A stretch of 64,000 bases of DNA, taken from positions 615,517-679,516 of the forward strand of contig NW_004190506.2 of NCBI RefSeq assembly GCF_000224145.3. Reading direction: 5' to 3'. The stretch is from Ciona intestinalis. Its lineage: Eukaryota > Chordata > Ascidiacea > Phlebobranchia > Cionidae. This document shows positions 1 through 12,200 of this stretch, in pieces (position 1 is the stretch's first letter; each line of letters starts with the position of its first letter). Made by a program: the position numbers and the translations under genes. The notes under the pieces are model-generated. The model saw nothing but the letters and a program-made list of their open reading frames with translations, did not search any database and was not told where the DNA came from.

Positions 1-205
1 ACGATTTTCATCTCAAACGTTTCGGTTTTAAACCAAAAACCACCTTTAGTGATGTAAAAATACGTTTTAAAGTTACATATCGAAACTTTTGACTGAAAAT
101 AACTTTTACCACGTATTTAAAATAAGTATTTTTTTCCACAACCGCAAGAAAGATCATAAAGTTTCGGAAAGTTTTACAGAATTTTCATATTTAAAATGAA
201 CTTAC

Positions 206-3200
206 CGGATTTTGAAATCGTTGGTCACACATTTGATCAGATTGAGTGACATCCTTGCTATTTCTCGGACATGGTTGTCTCCATTTTCCTGTGGTAACCC
301 GGATACTACCATGTATGCATCGCCTATTGTCTCAACCTGGATAAGCAATTAGTTTGATTTATGTAAATTCTTCAAAGGTAATTCCCGCGTGGATATATCT
401 GAGTTTATTACTGATGGAATGTGAACATTTTCTATTTTCGGTATTGAATATACGAAACAACATGATAAATGAATGTAACTTGTTTATCAACGCGTGGCGG
501 GGCAACGACAGTCGTCATAACAGTGGGGCTGCTTCATACACCTTGTGCCCGCTTAAGAGTTACTACGCATGTATATAATTCCACTGATTGTTTTCATTGT
601 CGCTGAAAATTTAAACAACCCATACGACACCCCTGCGTTGGAGCATTGGTTATTAAACCGATATAGTTATAGGGTGGAAGAAGCTGGGTACCTTTTCGTT
701 TTATTTACTCGTTCCATTTGGTAGTAAACAAAGAACATTCAAAGAATTACAAAACTGTAACCTCAAGACTCCCACATACCGTTGTTAAATGTTTAAAACA
801 CGATCCTGATACTTAGATATTATGTGCTAATAGTGTCCCATCTTACCCCACAACACTATATGTTGTGGACAAGGATTTCTAGTAAATAGCGTGTTGTATC
901 TACCTTATATACATCGAATATGTCGATTATTGTATCAAACATGGTGTATAAGTCGTTCAACATCGTTACGACTTGCATTGGTTCACTATTATGGCTGATG
1001 GCAGTGAAGCCAACGATGTCACTGAAGAAAATTGTCACTTCTCGGAAACTTGTTGGTAGAACATTCTGTTGGGTAAAGATTGCTGTATTAATTGCAATAT
1101 ACGAATCAGCCTGCAGGTCATCAAAATATATGAATATGTGAAACTTTGCTTCATTCACCTCGCTTACGATTTACCAAAAAGGGGATTTTTAGGATTTTTT
1201 TATCTTGTTTAATAAATGGGCAACAATTTTAACATTCCATAAGGGACCACTGGTGTGAAGAAATTGCAGTTACACGTCGACAACGGTAGCATCGTCTTGC
1301 CTTGAATCCATAACCTCTGGATGAGAGGTATAAGCGCAATAATGCGTGGGACTATAGAAGTATACGTTTTACACCCAAGCGGGTCTTAAAAGTGAAATTC
1401 AGTACATAGCAATAGAGAAGTAATTTATCAAACTTACGAATCCTTTCTTGAGTCTGTCAGCCACTGGCCTTGGGAGCATTAGATACAACAGGGAATCTGC
1501 TCTCTCCTTTTCTGCTTTGAATTGTTCCGTTCTTTCTTCAACTTTGTCCTCAAGGTGTTGAGAATATTGTTCCAAGCGTTCAAGCAAGCTGTCAACTAAG
1601 TTCCTTTCCCTGAACAAATGATAGGGAGGAATTATTTCAACGTGGTCAAATATAATTGTAACTAATATATTGTAACTAAAAGTGCACAAATGTGTTTCCT
1701 AAAGGTAATTTTTCAGATGTTATTATACACACAGTCAGAACAATTACATTGTATCGCTACAGCAAATTATAGATATTATAGAGTGGGGTAATATGGGACA
1801 CCCTTAGCACATAATGTGTGAATATCTCAATCGCGTTTCAAAAAAATCGGCGGTCAATGGGAGTCGTGAAGATATGGTTTTATATCTCTTTGAATGTTCT
1901 TTATTTACTACCAAATGGGACGGAAAAATAGAAATGTGTCCCATCTTTTCTAATTCTTCCATATAACTTTTCTTATAACGTACATAAATTTGCCACACAC
2001 TTACTTATAAAACTTTCTCATTTCTCGGTGGATTTCCTGAAAAGTCGGTCGTTCGTTTTGGAACTCCGTCCAACATTTTCTCACCAACTTCTTTAGGGCT
2101 GGGTTTATTATTGTGTCGTCATCATCATCTAACATTGGGCGAAACGGGGCTTCCCCAGATTTTGGTGACGTCACGTAATGCAGAATATCTAAAAAGTATA
2201 ACAAACCTAAATAGACAGAAGTTTGTGATGAACCGCTATGAAATATGTAACCGACAAAAATAAAGTCAAATAAAATGAATTTTGTGAGATCTTTCGCCGA
2301 AAATGGCATTATCAGTCTCTTATTCAAACATAATCTCATGGTTTATTTAATTTTTTAAACGTTTAACTTACTTTGTGCTGTTACTTCTTCTTTAGTGTAA
2401 AATACACCTTTTCTGTACATGATCTCTTGTACGATGATTGCGAAACTGTAAACGTCACCCTTCTGTGTTCCATGTGAAGTCTGTAACCTCAAAAGCTCTG
2501 GAGCAGTCCACAGTTTGTCTGAAAAGGAGCAATTTTCATGTAAACTAATGAAGGAATGTAACTTCATCCTCGCGTGACCGGAAAACGACAGTCGTTATAA
2601 CAAGGGAGTTACTTTTTAAACACCTCGTGCCCGCTTACGAGTTACAAAGTATTTTACTTTGTTGGTGATCTTTTTTGGGGGGGGGGGGGATAAAAATCTA
2701 CTTCGAGTGTATTTATGGGTACTGTTTAACGTACGGGTATATTATAGCTATTTGATAGTTTCATAAATAAGTAAAATGTTGTACAATTTACTTTCATAAT
2801 ACTTGAACCCTGTCTTGCTATCTGTCCTCGAACCGTCACGAAATTTCGATAATCCGAAATCAGTAAGTTTCACAACAAATCTGCTGTCAATCAAACAGTT
2901 TGAAGATTTCAGGTTGCCATGACATTGGAAGAAACTTCGATGTAGATACGTCATCCCTTTTACTATGTCACAAATCAACGAATATCTAAAATTGTAAATT
3001 AAAATTAAGGAATGTAACCTATTTACCCTCGCAAGACGGGGTAACTATATAGTCCTTATAACAACACGGACTTTCTGTTTCACACACCTCGCGCTTGTTT
3101 CTATAACTTTCAAACAAACCTGTACTTTTACATTTATTTTTATGCATAAAAGTAAATATGCAAACTTTGAAACGATTCCATCGGATGCAATGGTAACTAT

Positions 3201-6200
3201 GGGTAAAGTTCAATACGTACTAAACCTATATAATTCTAACCAGTGTTGGTTTACAGGCCGTAGCCTACCGGAATATTCTAATTTAATAGAATAACGACGT
3301 TTTAATTGCAGTAGCGCCACAATTTACAGTTAAACCCGGTTTGCAAATTAACTTCATATAGTTTTAGAATCGCTTGTTTAAACGAACCATCTTTAGTGTT
3401 GATAACGACTTACTTAAACACGTCGTCCATCTCATACTCAGTCGCATCTTCCAATAGATCTTGAAGAGAACCTCTGGAACAATACTCTGATAGAATGGTA
3501 ACGTGTGGAGGTTCCTCGTTTGCTCCAATGAACTTACATATATGCTCATGATCCATTGCGTATAGCTGAACATAGTTGAATGAATGAATGAATGAATGTA
3601 ACTTACTTTATCCTCGCGTGGCCGGAAAACGACAGTCGTTACAACACGGGTTAACACCTCGTGCCAGCTNNNNNNNNNNNNNNNNNNNNNNNNNNNNNNN
3701 NNNNNNNNNNNNNNNNNNNCCACAATGGTAGCAGCGACAGGCTTGAACCCATGATCTAATGGTTACAGGCAGGCGCGCTAACCACTACGCCACGGCGCCG
3801 GAAAGTTAAGTTGAAATAAATGAATGAATAAGTGCCACTTGCTTTATCCTCATGTGGACGGAAAAAGACAGTCGTTATAACACAAGTGTTCTGTTTCATA
3901 CACCTGGTGCAAACTTACGAGACCATGTATATATGTAACTTTGTGGGTGACGTTTATGCTTTACATCGAGCTAATGGCTCGATCGGGCATAGACACAAGC
4001 CTCATCGTAGCACATTGTGTAAGCAAGGTACTTCAGCAATGTTAAAATGTTATTGGACGTATATAGGTAAATATATTGCCAGAGATAACTCAACGGTATG
4101 GCCGATTTCCCCTTCGTTTTATAGGTGACCGCAGAAATAGTTATAGGTTCAAATCTAGAGTTTAAATGAAACGATCTTTTCACTTACCGATTCCAATTCC
4201 ATTAGATCAGACCTCGCGAGGCTGACTCTTCTTTCGCCCAGTTCTTTTACTGAAACAATATTCCCCTTGTACACCCCTGTCTTCGTGAAGAGTTGTTTGA
4301 AATGAACTGCAGGGTGCCCGTTGCTACTCGTGATAGATTGAGATGAATCCTGCCATAAATTATACGCGTATGTTGTTATAATACGTTTTAACTGAACTAG
4401 CTTTAACTCTATAGCTTACACCATGATTATTTTTATCAAAACGAGACTCCGACTTACCCGCGAACCTCCCGACGAATTACGCCTCCTTGTCGACCACTCG
4501 ATTTCTTCCCATTTGATTTTCCATACCATCATCCGTAGGCGTTTCTCACGTCGCATTTTTCTATAGAGTTCGTAGAAATTAAACGAATAACAGTTTCGGT
4601 TTTACTAAATCTCATGAATTAAAAAACTTAAACAGTATATAGGCCTACTCTTTATAATGTAAAACCTGCATTGGTTTATAAAGAAAAACTAGTGAGTTTT
4701 TACTTACCGGAAAAGAAATGTGGTCACTGCACATGAAATAAGAATTGCTCCAGCGCATGCGCCGATTATGTAGTAAATGGCTGGAAGTAAAGTAAAAGGT
4801 AAGTGCACACGGTTATTTACCCGCAGTACTATATACGCATTTACACCAACCGAAAATCCAAGGTTAAACTTACTGTTATCAGGTTTTATAATCGCTAAAC
4901 AGTTTTCGTTTTGGTATCCGCAGTAAGGAACGTTGAGTGGTACAACTTCTCCAGGCCAATCTACTGCAGAAACTTCTTCAAATCTTTCAGTGTTTGCATA
5001 ATAGTTTAACGCCACCTGCAATGTGGAAAAACTTTATGTAACTAAACTGCTACAGCCCAGTGGTCAGTAATGGGTTGTCCAAATTATCAGCTATATCTAA
5101 AAAAATGACCCCTCCAAAAAAACTTCCCAAAAAGATGCATACGTGGTAAGTCGCAAGCGGGCACGAGGTGTATGGAACAGAACATCCTTGTTATAACGAT
5201 TGTCATTTTATGGGCCGCGCGGAATAAAGCAAGTTACATTTGATCATTCTAACGTCACGTTAATTTATAGTGGCCCTTTATCAGTGTTTGGTTTAGCTAA
5301 CCCGAATATATTCCTTTTGGTGTTCAAAACATTAAAACCATTTAGTTAAAAACATCGCGGGCCATAAATACGCTGTCTGGGCATTTAGTCTTAACATCAA
5401 CAAAACAACTAAAAAAGCAGAAAAAAAATGTCAGCAGTTAAAAAACTGTTGCCACCGAAAACTTTTTACCTTGAATATTCCGGTGGCAGGATCCATATCC
5501 ATTAGCGAGTAGTCCAATATACGATCTCCGTTTGCTGCAAATGTTACATTCCTACCAAGACTCTCAATCTTCATATTCCATAAACGACGCGAAAATTCAC
5601 GGCCATTATCAAAGTTGTATTGGCCGGAACAGATGCTTCTGTAAATTAAAGTGAAGGGATTTATGAATGCATATGGTGCTGCAAAAATGTAACAGACAAA
5701 AATCAGATCGAACTAATTATTGAATAAAGGATATATATCATTTATGTCTAGTAGGGTGGGGAAAGATGGGACACATTTAGCACATATTATCCAAATATCC
5801 TGATCGTGTTAAAGCAATTAAAAACGGCTTATGGAAGTCGTCAAGATATAGTTTCATGATTATTTGACTGTCCTTTGTTTACTACTAAATGGGAGGGGGA
5901 AATAGAGCTAAAAAGTGTTCCATCTTTTCCCACCCCACTGTATAAAACATTATAGTAGGGCGGGAAAAGATGGGACACCTTTTTCTTCTATTTTCTCGTT
6001 CCATTTGGTAGTAAACAAAGTACATTCAAAGAAATATAAAACCGTATGCTCACGACTCCTATAGACCGTTGTTAATTGTTTAAAACACGATCAGAATATT
6101 TGGATATTAGGTGCTAAAGGTGTCCCGTCTTCCCCCACTCTACTATATAACGGATTTATGTAAATAACAACATTATAACGTACAACGAAGCATCTGTAAT

Positions 6201-9200
6201 TGTTGATTTCGTATACAAGTACTTTGTTTCGAGTTAAAAACATGAAAGGGTGTTTTTAATCTGGACAGTGACCATTTCTCCTAAGCAGCATGTTTGCCCT
6301 TTAGATATCAATCAAGACATGAAAACCAACAACGTAAACCACGCCTTGCTCAAAGCAGACACCTGACCTATCTAACTACAATCCATCATTCCTAAAATCA
6401 ATACGAATGAAACATTTTCTGAACTGCAAACGACAGGGGAAGTTGGCGGTTAGTATGCGCGGCGTCGCAACAGTGGATAAACTTTAATCTTGCTGTTTGA
6501 TCAGATACATATTATGCTATGTAATTAAAGTTAAAACTTTAAACGAATAATATGCTATCGGTGTAAGCCGTCATGCTTTAACTATATAGTTTTACAGATT
6601 GATGAATCGTTATTATTGGAATACTATACCATTATTTTATTCAATGTAATTTAAGTTTTACGACAGTTTGCCACTGAATGTAGTTAATAAAAGTAAAATA
6701 TAGTAGGGTGGGGTAAGATGGGAAACCTTTAGCACATAATAATCAAATATCCAAGTCGTGTTTTACACAAATAGCAACGGTTTATGGAAGTCGTGCGGAT
6801 ACGGTTTTATAATTCTTTGAATGTTCTTTGTTTACTACCAAATGTGAATAGAAAATGGAACAGAAAGCTGCCCCATCTTTTCCCGCCCTACCACGCTAAT
6901 ATTAGTTGTATTGTTAAGTTGAACTCACTGTAATATTGCATTGATCACAAGCAGAACTGAATCATAGTAATGTGCTATGAAGGGATTCACATATTGACCA
7001 TACTCTGGCGTATCCACCAATTCCAACGTCCGCTTGATGTCGTCAGAGAAGCGCTGATACTGTGTGTTGGTAGGGGTGCGTAAAGTGACGACCTGTAACG
7101 CTCGAAGCGCTTCCAATGTCTCTTGATCGTCTGTGAAATTTAACATGGATTTTCATAAAACATAGATTATAATAGGATTTACAAACCTAGTAGGGTAAGA
7201 GAAGACGGGACATCTAAATATCCTTATCGTGTTTTAAACAATTAACAACGGTTTATGGGAGTTGTGATGATACGTTTTTATTATTCTTTGAATGGTTTTT
7301 GTTTACTACCAAGTGTGATGAAAAAATAGGTTAAGAAGTGTACCATCTTCCCCCACTCTATTATACACCGATAAAGTACTTACTGATTGTCTCGTTTACA
7401 CTGGGATTCGCAGTGCTTGCTTCCATATGGTCATCGTTGCTTGACCAATTATACGAAGTATTTGTGTTGTAGAAGTCAAGATATATGAAGCTGAATTCGC
7501 CGTCTGTCATTCCCATCTTTTGAGCGGCTTGCATCACCCGTCTCATGGTTTGACGCCCAACACACCAAATGGAAACTGTATAGGATATTTTGATGTTAAC
7601 ATATATAGTCCTGGTAATATCTCATATTTCCTGATCGTGTTTTAAACAATTAACAACGGTCTATTCGAGTCATAAGAATAAAGTTTTATAATTCTTTAAA
7701 TGTTCTTTGTTTACTACCAAATTGAACAAGAAAATAGAATGAAAACATGAAAGAATTAACCCGACCCACCATGCTTATTTGGTTAACGACGGTAAAATAT
7801 TATATCGGTTAAAAAAAGGTGCTCAGGGACGCTTTATACTGAAGAAACAGTGCCCAGAGCCATCGGTGTGGTTTTTATATAAACCGCAAGCAGACCATTT
7901 TATCGAAACCTCTTATATATAATGTTTAAGGAAATTCAACAAATGTCAATATTAGACGTGCAATGGTCGATCTACTTAATAAACATTTGGGGAGATTCCG
8001 TTTAATAGTCATCGTTTATTTAAGTCATTTTTTCCTGTAAATGTTGTGCGCCTTCTTAACACAACACTTGACTATTAGGTTCAATATTGTGAACCAAATT
8101 TAACCGAGCGGTTTTTTAAGTGTTTCCTTGTAATTGTTTTAGGAGCATTATATACGAATTTCTTTTGTTAGATATTTATTCGGCGGTTTTTAAATTTGAA
8201 TATCATCTGGTACATGGTTTCGTCACGTATGTTAAAAATAGATTTGCCGCCATTTTTTACCAGAAGCTCTCTTGTCACTCTTTAATCTATAGAATATAAG
8301 TTACATGCATGGTAACTTGTGAGTGGGCACGAGGTGTGTGTGACACTTGTCTGAACGACTGTCTTTGCCCGCCGCGAAAGAATAAATAAGTTGCATTCAC
8401 CCATATACTGCAATTAACACAAACCATTTGACCGACATTTTAAACTACTTGTACAAGACAGAGTGACCCCACATACACATTACGACCGCATAAAACAGAA
8501 CATTTCTCAGTATAAATCATATTTTAAAATCACCGACAGATTTAGTTATATTTACCTAGCTATATCTACGCAGAGAGCCACCAACACGTCCTCGTCTGCG
8601 TAACCCAATCACTGATTAACAGACTGTATGTAAGTAAGGGAAGTCGAAAGTTAGGTTATCAATTTTTGACTAATATTTTAACCAAGTACGTCATTGGAAT
8701 ACCAACACGTCTTATGTTTAAAAAACAACACAAGTTGCCCAACATTTTTGTGTAGTAGAGCTGCTGCCACTTATTCTATTTCTAACTTTATTTAGATATA
8801 TAGTAAGGTGGGGAAGAGGGGACACAATTTTATTCTATTTTTCCCACCTTATTTGGTGGTAAACAAAAAGTATTCAAACAATTATAAAACTGTATCCTCA
8901 CGACTCCCATAGACGGTTGTTAATTGTTTAAAACTCGATCAGGATATTTCGATATTATAAGCTAAGGTGTCCCATCTCTCCCCATTCTGCTTTATAAATA
9001 TATATTTAATAACGGTATGAAAAAATATACCCGGGATAATGCGACGAATAATTTTACACTCTAATTGTAGACATTTATCTAAAAAAATTATTTAGTCACG
9101 AAACAAACCAGTTCTATGCATTTCCAGTCTCTAAATTATCTTAACTACATTTCAACGCATCTGAGACGAATTGCGCAATATAATGATTAGGCAACTTTAT

Positions 9201-12200
9201 GTGTCATCTGGTATTCGGGTCAATGGCCCATTATGAACCATAGACGGCTATGGTAAAGTAAATACATTCCTATAAGAATGACGTGTAATATTTATTAAAA
9301 TGGACTTCGATACGACAACGGAAATTATGAAAATATTGTTAGAAATATTTTCTCCAGCAAACATCTTGAGCGAACAGCATTATTTGTGACGTTGTATTAC
9401 GTCACATAGACCTTGCACTAACTAAGAGTATACGTTATAAATCTAGTAAACGCCGGTGTTTAAATACGCTCATATAAACTTCATTACGTTTAATATGCCC
9501 TTGACTATACCACGTTGAATGCGTCACATATTTGTTTTAATTTTAATGCGGCATACCGATGGTGATCTAATAAGTAATGTCAGCAAAGACAAATTGTCAA
9601 TTCCAACCCCTAATCAAATAGTAGCTCCGTTCGTCTCCGCTTTAGCAACTGTTTTAATAGAAGTAATTTCCGAACAATATTATATACCCAAACAGTGCTC
9701 TCACGACAAAATGACATTAAAAACTAACACCTAAGAGCACAAGAAACTGCTGTACTTGCACAATTAGAAATTTTAAACGCATTTTTGGAAACATATATTG
9801 TTACGCGTTGGTTACGCCCTTTGGCAACAATTTGCAAATATTGTTACGCCCTTTGGCCGATTTAGACTATATTTCGAATATTTGTGTAAATGATTTGATG
9901 TTAAATTACGAAACTATAACTTAACTTGTAACAATTCATAAAAACTTATTTTTTTATAAGTTGTCATTGAGTGGCAATTTTTAAATTTTACTTCATGAAT
10001 TTGTGACCGAACAAAAATTGTTTTTTTGCTCTATCTATACTAATACGTTGCTGGTGTTGATTCGTGTTTGGAGCAACCACCACGGAAGTAAAGCAAATAA
10101 ATCACTCTTTTTGGTTTGGTCTTGGTAGCGATCGTCGGTTACAGATTTATTGCTATTTGCTTTAATATTTACACGAGAAAACCAACGTTTTACGCACACC
10201 AGTGACCACTTTCATGTTGAATGAAAGTACAAATACGAGCGTTATACACGAACTATGTGCGTGGCTACCGGACAACAGACGTGTTATTGATTTTTGGTTA
10301 TATTATGCCTTGTTTAATATCGTATACCCCAATATTGTGCGACTGGTAGAGCGAAGGTTTACATATGATTGCCAAATTAAATTATCAGTAAATACAACGC
10401 CAATATAACGCTTCTTCTATGTAATATTAGACCGCAAATATACGGTTTTCTTACGATGATGATTTAAGGGACAAATGTAAAATTTCCTTTTTGTCAGGTT
10501 TGCGTTACTGAATAATATGATTACCGAGTGACGCTGCGTGTACGTGATAAAAGTATGGCCTGCAAAACATTACACAAGTTTGGTGCGTAAAACTAAGACT
10601 TTAGGAGTTTTGTAGAAGGTCTAGTTTTAGTATAGTATGCTGGGGTAAGATGGGACACATTTTTAATCTCTTCTCATCCCATTTGCCAGTAAACAACGAA
10701 TATTTATTGAGTTATAAACTGTGGCTTTACGACTCAAAAAAAACGTTGTTAAAAACACGATTCGAAAATATGAACTTTGGGTGTCAACAGTATCCCATCA
10801 GCGCTATAATATTAATGATAATTTAACTTTTCTAAAAATCTTGAAAATGCTAACAATGTTCTCATACCTCTTGCGCTGTCACTAACTTCTTGTAGTATCG
10901 ACGTCACATCATCCTCGATACCAGAATCGGTTGTTCTTGACAGAATGTTGTAATTTGTGTATTTTGTCCAATCATTGTAAATGAACTCGTCGGTTACGCC
11001 TTTCAACATTGTTCCACAGTCAGTGCTTAAGTCGTAGTTAAGATGGGCGCCATGGCTGTTATAACTGAAAGGACGTGGAGTATTTTATTTTAATGGTTGC
11101 GAGGGTAGCATCTTCAACAAAAATCCTTCGATGAGTTGGATCCAAACGTTTTCCGTCTTTATAGCGCTATCCTAACTTAAAAGGTGCAAGATTCGTACTT
11201 AATAATTTCAAAAGCGCGTCCAGGCAAGTGTAGCAGCTAATGATAAAAAACAAAGATTTTTATAAAGTTTAAAATGACACATATATACTATACGTTTTAA
11301 TTTAGTACTTCAAAATCTAATTTTTGTGGTTCAAACATATCTATCGTACAACACACAAACACATACATACTTGCTATACACAACGACCGAAGTATTCCAA
11401 TCAAAATGCTGGAAAAGTTTAACGACAAATTTGCCAGCGTCAGTCGCAGTGATTCCAGTTCTTGTTAACGTTTCGCAACACTTCTGATCTTTGTTGTTTA
11501 AAGTGCTGGTTCTGAAATATAATGGGCAACATGGGATGAATAAAGTGCGTTTAGTTTTATATGGCATATATTTCTACGTTTTTTTTAAGGTTATCTCTAT
11601 CCTACTTTTGGGGTAATAGGCCATGTAAGGCCCTCGCGCCTAAGTCTTCTGGCCCGACCATGTAGAATTATATGTTAAATGCGATTGGCATGTTGAAATG
11701 TATTACAGATACCCCTAATGATGCATATACAGTATACCGGTATCTATTGGACACAAAGGCGAAACAAAATTAAAACCTGTAAGGTTGTATTACTATATGA
11801 CTTGGTTGTTATACCTAGTGCCAGGATACACAACCGGCCAATTCCAATGATTCGCCAACGTTGCAACTCTTCCTGACGTGTAATCACATGACATGCCAAC
11901 CAAGACGTCAATGTCACGTGACTGCTGGCCAACATCGGTACAGTTTTCTTCGACGAGACTGACGTCATGAATGTCTGACGCAACGTTCGGTGCTACGTCA
12001 GCGTCACATTCTGTATTCTCGTATTTGACGTGGAAAGAAGACTGAAACGTAAAAAGTTTGAATACAAATGTAACTTGCTTTATCCTTGCGTGATGGCCGG
12101 AAAACGAACAGTCGTTATAACACGGGTGTTCATACACCTCGTGTCAGATTCCGAGTAACCAGCATATGTTACTTTGTGGGGGATTATTTTTTGGGAATGT

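Larger units (their letters stand above)
7576..10867 (-). other. Large intron of the guanylyl cyclase gene
   Basis: 3.3-kb intron, the longest of this gene. Holds a decayed MITE at ~7595-7772, MITEs at 8800-8996 and 10632-10810, and a SINE fragment at 8300-8402. The remainder is AT-rich with nothing recognised. Short open frames at 9.5 and 10.2 kb show no family features. Confidence 0.6.

Noticed and set aside
1066..1158. In-frame extension upstream of the cyclase exon as constitutive coding sequence
   Set aside because: The acceptor at 1067-1066 gives exactly the family spacing between the helix exon and [10 protein letters not shown]. The upstream AG at 1112-1111 is kept only as a possible alternative.
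2001..2339. Longer minus-strand frame extending upstream of a kinase-homology exon
   Set aside because: The part above 2188 is intron. The acceptor at 2189-2190 restores phase and family similarity starts there.
3720..3803. tRNA gene on the minus strand
   Set aside because: Box A and box B are present, but the sequence continues into the SINE body and ATTC tail, and it recurs in other copies.
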